Source: Liolophura sinensis
Taxonomy: Eukaryota; Mollusca; Polyplacophora; Chitonida; Chitonidae
Assembly: GCF_032854445.1 (NCBI RefSeq)
Contig: NC_088295.1
Coordinates: 68,355,058-68,419,057, forward strand
Length of the DNA: 64,000 nucleotides
Reading direction: 5' to 3'
A program made the position numbers and the translations under genes. The notes under the pieces are model-generated. The model ran no database searches, was not told the DNA's origin, and saw nothing but the letters and a program-made list of their open reading frames with translations. Shown piece by piece: positions 12,641 to 24,900 of this stretch (positions are counted from its first letter, which is position 1; every line of letters begins with the position of its first letter).

Positions 12641-13221
12641 TTACCCCAATAGGCAATTTCATGTTTGTTGTCATCAATATGTGTTTTAGATGCATCATAG
12701 TCATTCAGTTCAACTGGACTGAAGCACATCTGGTAAATAATATCAAGATTATAAGTTGGGACGGGAGACGAGGCAATTGATGATGAAGTAGGTGTTTCAT
12801 GGGAACATCATGGAATGGCAGGTGAGAGAATGTATTGGCTACATTGAATAAAGGTTTCGCTCTGGCCATCTTGCTAATCATCGTAAACTCAAATTCACAC
12901 TCCCTATTCGAGGAATGATACCACTTTAACCGAACCATGCATACATTGTATGCAAGCCTGGATCATTTGATTGATGACGTCACCACCCCGCATTTGATGA
13001 TGGTTAATATGGTAATGAAGCATCCGTAAACTTCCAGCAGTCACTGTCAAATTGTTATATCGTCTGAAGTCAGACGAAATGGATAAACTACGCCACGGCT
13101 TCTGTGATGAGCCGCGCAGAAATTTGATACGGAGAAGCTGATTGGTCAGTAGTAACATGGGAGAAGTTGGTAACTTCATCCATAAATTATCAATCCAGTC
13201 AATTGTACTTGTGGTTGATGT

Positions 13222-16200
13222 CTACAGTGAAAATGGCATCTGGCCAGCCCCATACGGATGTAACTCTCCAACTCCACCTTGAGACCAAGGACCTTTAAAA
13301 AATGGCATGGGTATGTTGAGACCTTCGATGCGAGCTTCGGTCAAACTTTCAGTCAGTTGTTTGGAAAGGTCTTGGCGGTTTGCTTTTTTCAGCAGCTGTA
13401 GGATATATATCTCTGAAACCATACAAATAACAAACGAATAATCGGAATGGGAAAATACCGTGGACAACAATTCCTCTATTCTCACCATAAGGGCAGATAA
13501 ACAGGGTATTTTTTGCTGAAACCATTACAGATACTCACTTAATTAGTTCATCATGGCAGTTCAACAAAGCACCACGGGATCAGATCAGTGTTACATGTAC
13601 TCCTGTATTTATTGATAATCGTCAACAAGATAGTGAACAAACAGAAATAAATGAAAGTTGGATTTACTCCTATAAAATAATTTCATTATTAAGAAACTGA
13701 AAATATCAAGTTAAAATGGCGATAGAAGGTTTTCATTTATAACGGCTTGTGAAGAAAAAAATAAATGCCAAATAAACTTGAAACGACGGAAGTTTCGTAA
13801 AAAATATTGTCAGATTTTAATTTACGGGCAGAACATAAAGAATAGGAAAAATAGGAAAACTATCCGTCTAAACATCACATTCACAGCCAAAACTTTAGTG
13901 CAAGGTCTACACCCAACTGTATTGTAAGCGCACTCCTTCAGCACACTGTAGTTTAGAGAAGTGATGTAGACTTTAAGTCAACGCTAAACTGTTGTTAGAT
14001 ATTAAATATAACAATACTCCACGTTTAAACTAAAACAGCCGAAAGACCCAATCAGGGTAGGCTTGAGGATATGTCCCAAACATACCCAAATCACTTACTA
14101 ATCTTAATGTGACCGATTGCCAACTACCACACTGTTGTTGTTGCTTTGGTTTAATTGGCTGTACTGTCTTTATTTTCCTCATTTGACCACTGAATGTGGC
14201 TTATCGGATGATAAAAAAATACTGCTTTTCAGTTAGGACCTAGACCACTTTTTGGTGTAGACGTACACACTATACTGCTCGTTGTTGTCCTAAATTATTT
14301 TTTGAGTGTATAGGGCCGCAGTGGTGTATGACCTTACAGGTAACTCTTTCTTTGGGTGTAGAAGTCTTGCCAGCATTACTTTTTTCACTGAGTAGATTTG
14401 TTTAAGCGCTCTGAAGTTACCTGGTTTTTTATGAAATTGATCGGATTTCATAGTTAAATCCTGAATTTTTTTGATGACAAGCAACTCCAAGAATCTTTGG
14501 TCTGTTTTCATCAGATAGGCAAATTCTGCACGATCTATATTGAGCTCCTGTCCAACTGCCTTCAGTATCCTGTCTTTATCCTTTGGCATCATTTGTCGAC
14601 TGATCTCTGCTAAAGCTGAGAGAAAGTCGTTCCGAATACCTACAACAACCAACATATAAACCGCTCTCCATTTTTTTGCCGTAAAACCCAATCACCATAT
14701 AGAAAACGAAATATTTTAGCTGGCAAAGTTAAAATTAAAAGTTTCAATCATGGATCCTCAACTAGAATCTTGCTTGCTCTTCAAACAATTACCTGACGAC
14801 ATTCGATAAATATGAAATCCTTTTATATTGATGTTCGACTTAACATATTAAACATATTATTTTTAATTTATGTAGACCAAGAGCACAGGTCCCCAGAGAA
14901 CAATAGCAATGGTGAATACAATACAGGAAACAACTGAACGGCGGGTGGGGGGGAGGGCAGATGGTGAATCTCCAGAGGAAGGATATTGAGGTAAAGGAGA
15001 CTCTAAATTCGCACGTCATACGCATCCTAGACAACTGTCCTTCAGTTAGATCATCGTCCTTTTCGCTGACCCCCATTGTCCCCCAAATGCATGTGTATAA
15101 ATTATTGTTAGAGACAAAGGTCGAGACGGATTATTTGTGTTTTCTGACATCACTTCCTCCCTCATCATCGTGACCTCAGTGACCTCGACGTTGTTCAAGA
15201 TTTCTGTACAAAATTTGCTATTGGTGGCAATGATGTAAAAAGAAAGGTAAAGAGCCACGCATGCGCTGTAAAGAGCATAGTTTTACTTACGAATCACCAC
15301 ATTCGTGTGTGCTTCCACATTGATCGGTGGGCCAGGCGTTCCGGACTCCGGTGTTTTGCCGGATTCACCACTTTCCATGATTTGTCTGATTAATTCAAGT
15401 GTGAGACGCCTATTTTCCTGCTCTAAAACAAGGTTTTGTACAAACACTTCCATGTGTTGGTGTTGTACAAGAAAGGCAGAGAGTCTTATCTCTTCCAGTT
15501 GCTCCACCCTTACTAACCGCCGGAAGGAATCCAGTAAACCGTCGATCAACTCAGCATCATAATCCTTCTTACGAATTGCTTCCATGCATTCTCTGAACTT
15601 GGATGTCAGTCTATCCACTGCTGTCACGGCTCCGTTCTTCAGTCGCAGGCCCAAGGATGTGCCATCTACGAATGTTTTCTTGAAAAGGTGCAGATAACAC
15701 AAAGTCCACAGGAACAGTCCAAAATAATAGGGCCCATAATCTGATCTTTTCTCCACTACAGAAGTACTCAGTTTTTCTACAGATGATTTAAGTTTTGCAA
15801 TAACATTTTCTTGGATCCGGATGTGTGTCCAAAGGTTTTCTTTCACATCTTCTAAATCGGCATTCATCTTCCTAAGTCTGGTATTTTCACGTATTAAGAG
15901 CTCATTGCAATTCTCAACACTGTCTGTAGTACCTTCTGTAATAATATTAAACGAGAAAAGAAAAGCAAGAAAATAATCCCGGAAAGATTTTATTTATTTA
16001 ATTAATTATTTAGTTATCTAGTTAGTCAGTCAGTTATTTGATGGTGTTTTACGCCGTATGTAAGAATATTTCACATATACGACGGCGGTGAGCATTACGC
16101 TGGGAAGAAACAGGGCAGAGCCACGAGGGAAACCATCCGGAGGTTGGTAACACATGTTTCCACGAGCGACCGGACTTGGTGCTCACAGCATTGGTGAGGG

Positions 16201-19200
16201 GCTTTTGTGTCACTATGCTAGCACGCTACACACTAGGCCATAGGGCTCCACTCATGCATGAATTAAGCTAAAATAATATACACAAGACCATGCATCACAA
16301 GGCTATGCCATAGACTAGACTGATTGTAAATACCATGACTAAGTTTGTTTTTAACATGAGTTGGCATGGTAGTGACAATCCACTAAATAACCTATACAAT
16401 GGCCGTTCAAGGCACATCGTGACGTTTGTATCTGGTTACGAAAGCGGCTGGCTGATGAGATGGAAAATATAGCGCTAGATTGACTACTTGATCAAACTGT
16501 GCTTGGCAAAATACGATAACAAATGCGAAAAACATACTCTAAACTTTAATATGTCACTATTAAACTTGGTTGGACTGGATTCCTAAGATTGAATTTATCT
16601 TAATCCACGAGCTCGTAGAAAGAGCCAAAGAAAATAGCTCAGTAATTTTGTTTTGCCCTGGTTCTTATTACAAAGTGATTATCCCATCTAAAACAGGGAG
16701 CTGTTATTAAAAGGGTGTCAGAAGGCATTTCACTCCTCTTAACCAAACAGATGTAATATTGCCATCAAACGTAAGAGAAACTTTTTACATATCGGACAAT
16801 GAATGATATACATATATCATATAAATGCTGGTTGCCATTCCTTTAATTTTGCAATAATATTTACATTGGCGACTTTACTTCCGATTTAGTAATAATTAAA
16901 TACGAGTAAAAGTATTGTGTGATTACAATCAGTCATCCCGTCTGCATGTTTCAAACGAACTCGCATTCAGTGATTGTAAAATACATCTACTAAATTTAAG
17001 GTCAGTCTATTTGATAATATTATATGTCTCTTACCGATTCGCTGTTACTAGTAACTACATATTACTGATAACATGCAGTATCTTACAAATTCAAAGTGTA
17101 CACTGAGCCAGAATTCCTACTGAGTATTTTCTCCTTATTGGCGGTTTGTCTGTCCTGTTAATTCTTAAGACGGTCCACCTCAGTTTTGTACTTGCCTGTC
17201 AGATTGATGACTTTATCATCAATTTCGAACCTGTCAATGTCCTTATGGACGAGCCAGTCCCTATGTCGCCGGATCACTTCAGACAAGTCTAAGGTGTCGA
17301 TGTCAGGAACCATGAGGGTGATAATCCAGCTTTCGGAAGGCTGTACCCCAGCCACACAAACCAGGTGTGTGGGAACGCTCATCCACCGGGCCACAACCGC
17401 ACGCAATTCCTCGATTTTTTCTTTGTTTAGATCACATTTTAAATGAAACCGCGTGTACTTAAAACCATTTTCTGTAAAGTAACAATGTATATTAACATCA
17501 AATAGATGAGTGCAATCAGGAGAGGCATATGCCGAGGACGTGCCCATAACGGTGGACATCCATTTGTCATAATTCAGAGAAAATTCAAGGGTACTAAATG
17601 GCCAATACTACTTGGATAAGCTACTTTATTCGCCAAACAGTCAAGAATACAGCCTCAAGGGTTAGATATTTTTGTCACACACGTACCTTCTCTTGGTATA
17701 TAATGAAAATCCGACAAATAAATATGCTCCAAATGCGACTGCAATGGAATAAATTAATTTTTAAAGACAACTTATTTTGTCCAAAGTATATGTGTTAAAT
17801 TTAAATTACAACAATATCTATAAATAAATACAAACATTTCCTAGGCAAAAGACCGGGTTGTAGTACAAATCAGACATGTATCACAATTTATGCTAAAATA
17901 TGGTGCAAATGTGGTCCAAAATACTCGCCATAGGTACAACATTTTCACACTATCCCTTTGTCCTTAAAGGAATATATATATATACATCATATATGTGTGT
18001 GTGTGTGTGTGTGGATTGTACATGAGTACATGAAGATGACATGACGTCTATGTTACCTGCCACTGGGGTGGGATCACAAGTGTATACAACGTTCTCCACC
18101 TGCTCTGCGAAGCTAACAGTTTGCTGATACAGATCTTTACGTCCTGTGTGCCACACCAGAGCTTGCAGAACCACTATGTTGTTCATACTCAGAAACCCAG
18201 CTGTTTGGAGGCGGTCGAAAAAGTGGACCGGGAGAGTCAGGCTCTCGAGAACACCTCTGCCAATTCCACCGTTTCCTGCAAGGGCAACGTAAAATGTAAG
18301 TGTTTTAGTTCACACCCACAAATGAGGCGTTCGTACCTCAATAAATATGGCATTTGTCCGCCATTTTACATTCTGTCCACTGCATATGATCCGTTTTGTG
18401 TGAGGGGAAAGAAAACTGATGTAAAATGATGTAAAAACTGTATTTCAAAATACCTATACCTACTTATTCTTTTTATATTTTCTTTCACCGAATTAAATAC
18501 AGACAAGCGTGTGGATTCTGAGGTGTTCTTTTTGGACCATATTAATAATATGCAGCCAGTGACGAGGTTTTTAAGACGTCCAGTCCACGCCAGTTTCATA
18601 GTGTTTATGAAACGCTACATCAAAGGAACTATAATTATGTTTCTATGCCAAATGAAGAAAATTATGCCGCAGCATTTTTGTTTTTAAAAATTCATTTTGG
18701 GGGTATTTTTATATGATTTGAAAAATTTGTTTGTACTGTTAAATTTTTGGGTGGCTGTGTGGGCAGCTTATCCGTCTCCCATAGCAAGGCACACACATCC
18801 AGCCCGGATTAATGAAATCTATAAATGTTAGTAACATACCGGACAAATCTGAAAATGTCATTTGCTGGCGGATAGTGCGAGTTTATTTGAGATAAATAAT
18901 TGTCTTATACATGCTACAGAGGGTATAAAATTAAGTAAAAATATACACATTTTATGAGGTTTATTTATACTTAAAGTTAATCAGGTCAATATCAACATCT
19001 AGACTTAACATAGATTTGTGTATATGAAGTTATTTTGTGATATTCACTTACAGAATCAGTTGCTGAGGAGTTGAATCCATTTTAGTAAAAACTTGCTCAT
19101 AGGTTTGTAAAATGTCATGCCCGGAGACAAATTACACAGTCTTGTACAAAATTCTTCAGGCTTATCTCTATTATATAGAGTACGTTTGAGTACGAGATAA

Positions 19201-19711
19201 GTACGTTTTAGATAACCTATTTAACATATCACCTGATGATTTTATTATAATCAACGTTACGATTAAAACATATTCTTTAGGCGTAACATATATACCCCAT
19301 GATTGGGACCATGGCAAACTATATACGAACTTACATTTTTTTCTCTCATTTCATATTCAAGTTTATTTAAATATTACAATAAAATTTCCTGACACCTGCC
19401 TGACTCATGTTTTTTTTTTCTACATTAAATAAGTACGTACGAGTAGGATTAGGTCTCAATAGTTATTTTCTGTCACGGGTATTAATTGCAGGGACAAAAT
19501 GGCCGGAAAACCGCCGGTTTTAGAATTTAAAAATGTGGAATCATTTCCACAGGATACACTGAAGTCGAGGAATAATATCAGAGATAGCTGATAGTGTCCA
19601 AAGTTTACCTTTAAACATATCCTTCATGTATTCAAGGTCCTCTTGTGTCATTTCTTTGGAAAGTTTCACGAGGAATGCTTTCAGTTTGAAATTCTCCGGT
19701 GGTGCCATCAT
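13222..19711 (-). CDS. death-effector-domain protein, long splice form (458 aa)
   Basis: Minus-strand exons: 19731-19609 (ATG at 19711), 18275-18057, 15935-15291, 14639-14421, 13412-13222. All internal junctions are phase 1 with GT/AG sites, and the total is exactly 459 codons with the stop. Residues 1 to about 85 form a DED: KAFLVKLSKEMTQEDL, then FFDRLQTAGFLSMNN and HTGRKDLYQQ. Exon 3 (about 215 residues) is helical and coiled-coil-like (ENTRLRKMNADLEDV, LEQENRRLTLELI) with a hydrophobic patch (YYFGLFLWTLCYLHLF). Exons 4-5 look like a second, divergent death fold (NDFLSALAEISRQM, FLELLV, then IYILQLLKKANRQDL), with a Pro/Gly-rich tail. DEDs mediate homotypic assembly of apoptosis and immune complexes, so a cytosolic adaptor role is inferred. 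Alternatively the last three exons are a separate gene whose first exon I missed. A SINE lies in the 2.1-kb second intron. Confidence 0.65.
15988..16250 (-). mobile_element. tRNA-derived SINE, degenerate, in DED-gene intron
   Basis: Main-family copy: gatggtgttttacgccgta and acgacggcgg at the left, with a decayed tRNA-like head to about 16250 (cacgctacacactaggccat). It has many substitutions and short deletions in the core, so it is older than the 9.0-kb copy. Confidence 0.8.
17158..19711 (-). CDS. death-effector-domain protein, short splice form (211 aa)
   Basis: Minus-strand exons 19731-19609 (CDS from the ATG at 19711), 18275-18057 and 17471-17158 (TAA at 17158-17160), phases 1 and 1, 212 codons with the stop. 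The first two exons encode the DED shared with the long form. The third gives about 100 residues: helix DLNKEKIEELRAVVARWM, then HLVCVAGVQPSESWIITLMV, a strand-helix pattern ending near DDKVINL. This resembles C-terminal modules seen in lophotrochozoan and cephalochordate death-fold proteins, but I cannot name the family. Two ATGs stand in tandem (19711 and 19708). The frame is open further 5' in the exon, but a stop in the predicted noncoding exon makes 19711 the first usable ATG. There is no caspase or kinase domain, so it resembles an adaptor or decoy (inference). Confidence 0.78.
17967..18013. repeat. (TA)n/(GT)n microsatellite
   Basis: A run of alternating TA followed by about ten GT units, 44 bases from the donor of the second DED exon (18056), on its intron side. 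Confidence 0.9.
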
Positions 19712-19731
19712 CTTGCCAGTGAGTTTTAGCT

Positions 19732-21716
19732 CTGAAAAAGAGAAGAAAATCCAGAGTGCTTCGTGGTGGCAATCAAAAAACTTAAGACATTACTTCAGAC
19801 GTTACAAATACCAACGGTGAGTTATCCCTGCTCAGGTTTGTAAGTAGGATTGTAAAGTATCTGGTACAGGCGGTGGCTTTTCTCCAAACTTTGCCCTTCT
19901 TTGTCTAGCCATAAACGTCATCACCGTCGTATATCTGAAATATTCTTGAGTACGGTGTTAAAGAGCTAGTATTATGCCAGTTATTTTACAAGACTGAAAC
20001 GGCATGAATTCTTTTTTTTCTCACGAGGGCCTATGGAATTTAAAGGCTTCGGGATGTTACTTGAAAATTGGCAATATTTCTGTTCCAATGACAGGCCTAT
20101 GAGAATTCCGTATTACATTATCATAACGTAAAACTTTCATATAGTTTTTAAGTGTACTCAAAAAATCGTGAATCAGAATATCAGGAAATCAGCATCAGGA
20201 AAATTAAAACGCCATCGTGTTTGTTGACGGGGATGGTCTTTGTTTTAACAGTTTGATAGTGAAGAATATCCATTTAAGTATAAAAAGGATAATATCGGAC
20301 AAGATAAGAGCACATGCTTTCATAGGGTTATTCTGTGGTAAGCTTTCACTTTCACCCATGTATAGTTTTACACAGTGACACTGTCCTATGTCTCAGAATG
20401 ATAATAGATGTTTAATGTGTAATTTCAAGTGCTATTAAAGTTAAAGAAACATTTTTTATATGCTGACGTACGTTATTAACATAAAATGAACCTGTGCATA
20501 AAATGATGCAAAATTTTGTTTAGGCAATTACGTGGGGGAAACCAATCTGAGCAGAATATATTATTCACCTGTGAACAAGTACGTGTTGTATGCGCATAGC
20601 CTACTAGAGACGAGCCACTGATTTCCCACCAAGCGTTTTTTACACAGGTAATGTTGTAGGTGTGACAGTAACTTCAGATCCTCTGCTTTTACATATTTTA
20701 GCAAAGTTTTCAGAGAGATGGATATCAAGTTTTAAAATACACCCTTCTTGTGAAAGACTGGTCTTCTAAACCTGAGATTAAGATAGATCGTCAATTTATG
20801 GGATCTATCTTAAGTCTAAACCAAATTTCAAGAATTTTAGCACTGAATATTTATGATTTGAATTAATGTACGGAACCATCTGGGAATGACACGACCTTAA
20901 TTGAGTAGCCTTTCAAATTCCTTACATTTTCATTTCCTAGATATATTTAAGAAATATCGTGGTCATTCTCCTATAACACTATTATTGCCTTCATTAAATG
21001 GTCTAATCCATGTGTCGTATTTAATGAGAAACGGTCAATGTCGCTGGTGTTATTGGAAAGAACACATCAAATAAAGGCGATCAACTTTTAAATAATAAAG
21101 TTTATTGGCTGGTCGAAAGATAATTACATTGTGTACTTCATTCTGCTAATCTCCAGTCATGAGAATATCAACAACCTAACATAACGTACAAAATCGATAG
21201 GGACGAGGGTTGCTGGGCAGCGCCTCGTGCAATGGACACGTGACTATAGCATATATGAGCAAGTGACCTATTTCTGAGAAATGGCCGCGCAGTAGTCGGT
21301 ATGACCTAACTTACAGACACAGCACACAATTTCATCTCATGTATTACACCAATCGGAGGGCGATTGTCACCACGGAGTTTCCCGGTTTCCTGAACCAATT
21401 ATACCCTAACCCTCGTCGTATGTATAAAATATAATCAAGTATAACGTAAGATTTCAACCGAACACATTATTTAGTTGCCACTTGAAAAAAAAAATGTTAT
21501 GATTCATAAAGAGACAGTTGTTAACTGATCACCGCCATTGGTTTCACTATATGTGAAACAACTATACCAATATCCAAAAGTTTAAAACGAAAAGTAGAAT
21601 CGTGGACGATCATGAAAAGTACTTAAAACCAATGAGAACAAGCTTGAAATTTCCATAAACCACGCTAGACTTGTTTACTACCAACGAAGAATTAGTAATA
21701 GCAGAATGATACTTAC
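19732..21716 (-). other. first intron of the DED gene
   Basis: AT-rich sequence between the acceptor at 19732 (tttttcag on the minus strand) and the donor at 21711-21716 (gtaagt on the minus strand). I see no coding motif in it. Confidence 0.55.
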
Positions 21717-21912
21717 TACTCTCCTCGAACAGAGGCCTACTGTCTTCCGTCTACTCCGATAGATTCGAATGGTCTGCCGTGAAGACACTAATACTGCGGT
21801 CGAAGCTCACTTGTTCTCCTATGAATCGAAACACATTCAGTTTATTTTAGGTACTCTAAGCAAAAGGCCCAAGTCGATAGTATAAGATGGCCGACCTAGG
21901 CCCCTATATAGG
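21717..21912 (-). promoter_or_regulatory. TATA-like promoter and noncoding first exon of the DED gene
   Basis: On the minus strand a TATATAGG box occupies 21910-21903. About 30 bases further a transcription start would lie near 21875. The sequence then runs to a strong donor, AGTA then GTAAGTAT, at 21717. Spliced to the acceptor at 19731 this gives a 5' leader of roughly 180 bases with a five-codon upstream ORF (ATG near 21838). It contains an in-frame stop ahead of the coding ATG. The start site is inferred from the box and donor only. Confidence 0.5.
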
Positions 21913-24900
21913 GCTATGCACGCACAGGCCAAATATGTCTGACAAAATGGCGACGGTGATGTGCCAACGATAATCTGTCGTGATCAACTGACACGCCTTA
22001 AATTGTATTAAAGTAAGACATTGGTTGTGTTCTATAGTGAAAGTCATATACGAGTAGCTGCCTCTCAAATTTATGGATATTTCATTGGTCGCCGCTCTCT
22101 TACTCAAACTGTACGATAAATTGATTGGTGCACGTATACGTAATTGTCCATGAATGTAACGTGAGTCCTTTCAGCGGGTCGTAGGTCTGCACGATATATG
22201 AGCACGTTGAAGGTGACTTGCTATTCCTTTGTATGTATTTACTCGGATATAGTTACACAAATAAATAGTGTGTACTAGCAGTTTCAGAAGTATGACCACG
22301 CAGAAAACCCTGAAAGTAGTATCATCTCTTCCATCTCATTCACTGGCTGGGTAATCGATGGTTTTGTTGTTTGTTAAAAGTAGAGAAAACTTATTTAAAA
22401 AACGTAAAATTTAAAATACATATAGTTCAGATGAAGAGTGCGAAAAGTTAGTTGTCATTGTGGTCTTCAGAATTCGGTTTCTTCAGCTAATAAATGTGTT
22501 CCACCTGGATTTTGATCACATTTATATTTTAATGTATTCATAAATGTTATCAGAATTCAATTTCTATATGCATGTGTTTGTGTGTGAATAAGAAATGTAC
22601 ATTGCTATGAAAAGACGATAGATACCAAATTGTTGTCCGAAATACCCACCCCGCAAAATTGTTTCAAGTACCTTTTTCTTCTGAAAGAAAATATTTAAAT
22701 ATTACAAAAAAGATTGAATCTTATTTTGGCATAATTTGTATGTTTTCTTCCCCTTTAAACAACTAAACACACAGCACACCCATTCATAAAAAATATCGAC
22801 ATTCAGCGGAAATTCGCCTCGAGTCGGTTGTTGTGGTCTTAACGAATCGGTCTCTTATAGGTCGTTGATTCGAATCCAGCTCTCCCTTGTTCATCTGCGG
22901 CTTGAAATCAGGAAGTTATACAGCCAATTTACTGGAATTATGAAAAGCGTTACTTAAATGTTTCCATAAATTGCTTTTGGCATAATATGTTATTCACTAG
23001 GTCTACGTCTTTCCTGAAAGGTTAAATTCTGGGTGACGTCATCGCTAAGACTGATACAACCTCCCTCTTTCCAAGATTTTATGAACGGTATAGACGGAAC
23101 GGGTATAGAATGTTTATATCCCCATGTAGGGCGTGTATATACACAGTTATTATTACAACTGAAAAGATGAGGAACATAAAGCAGTTTTCAAAAATATTAT
23201 GTAGTTTTTACCATCTTCAAACTATTGTTCCGAGCACAGTGGGAATAAAAGCCCTTGTAAGCTCACGTTAGTTGTATGCGACTGACTCAACATAAAGCTT
23301 CTTGAATCTTCAACGGTCTCCACATAGCAATACAAAGGCAATGCACATTAGAACGACTGGAATGGCGTTCGCCAGGATGAATTTGGTACAGGAGAAAGGG
23401 ACTGTCGATTTTCAGCTAATGGAGCTCAAGTTCAGTTGGAATGGAAAGAGGAAACCGAGTTCTCGGGATAAACGACTGGTCTTTGGCCAATAACTCACGA
23501 ACAAATTACTTCAGCAAACGAAGTTAGACCGTGCTAATGGCCACACGAGCATCGTCCGACCGCTCATTGTCAGCAAGACCCCACAAATAGTGATGAAATA
23601 CAAGCGTCTTGACCACTCGGCCACGACCTGTAATGTATGGTGATGATATACTATACATATATACTGTACATAGAGAGAGCAATATACCGGATTCCCAATC
23701 TATATTGCTCAAGCTGCATGCATTGCTTCAATACCAGATTGTTCGTGCTATACTGCAACATAGAAGTTTTTATGGTGTATATGCCTAATTGCCATAGCCC
23801 TAAACAGTGGTGGGTAGAAGCCATCACAGAGAAATCTTTTCTTGATTTATACTGGCACAAGGATCACAAAACTGCCTTAGACTTGGCCTTAACATGTGAT
23901 ACCAGTAGCCTATAACCCTGGTCTTGTATTTGTTGAGCAACTTAAGACAAGTCTTAAACTGTAAGTGCACAACAGGAAAGACATTGTTCTGCAGTTCAGA
24001 ATCTATGTACGAATTTTAAACTTTTCTAGAGCAAAAGGTTTAATTGAAGTTGTGTTTGAATCTTTGCCTTTTTAAAGTCTTAAGACGTTTGATAAATATG
24101 CGCCTAAACCTTAGATTTGAACTTGAGCACTAATTATCCGTGTGGTCATGAAAGTGTAGAAGGCAAACCTAAATAGTTAAATAAACATTTCCGAGATTTG
24201 TCACAATTTAGCCCACTGAAATGTTTCTAACTCAAGACTGATTAAGTCTGATTAAGTGATCCTGTGACTAAGGTGTGAAACTGGAGTTCAACGCTATATT
24301 TTGAAGGCTCTTTGTTTTCAGATCCTACGAGGTGGCGCCAGTGTGAAGCAGAACTCCGAGGCATAGTTACGTCAAAAATTAATTGTTCTACACCGTTAAA
24401 ATGTATCAGTTTCTATGGTAAAGTCATACTGTCTATAATGTGACGCCATCGAGATGAGCTGGGAAAGGAACATTTGACGTCAATAAAATGACGTCAAGGT
24501 CCTGCTGCCTGATGTTTGAAGGTCCCCATTTAGACCTATAATTTGAGTTGAAGGCTTGATACGGACGCTAATTATTTCTCATTTTAGTCTTCAGACATCG
24601 CAAGCTAGAATACATCTCAGGATATCTGGAGTTCAGAGATTTTGGGGCAAAGGATGCCCCATTACCAACGCCTTTTGTGTTCGGAACACTGTATATTGGC
24701 GAATTTCTACGAAAAGTGTTCGGCTTTCGTGGGAGTTTTATTCGTAATTATAAAGGAATTGAAAGCGTTGGCATCTTCGTCATATTTGAAGAGGATTGCA
24801 AGCCCCTAAAGAATTACTTTGTAGACTAAGGCTTTGCGTCAATGAAATCTCTACAGCTGAGAGATAAACAAGCCACGGTACTCATTTAATACAAGTCTGT

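Noticed and set aside
14290-14420. Extension of the DED-gene exon to the frame's stop, or use of the GTAAGG donor near 14335
   Set aside because: Only the donor at 14421 gives the phase that joins the 13412 acceptor in frame.
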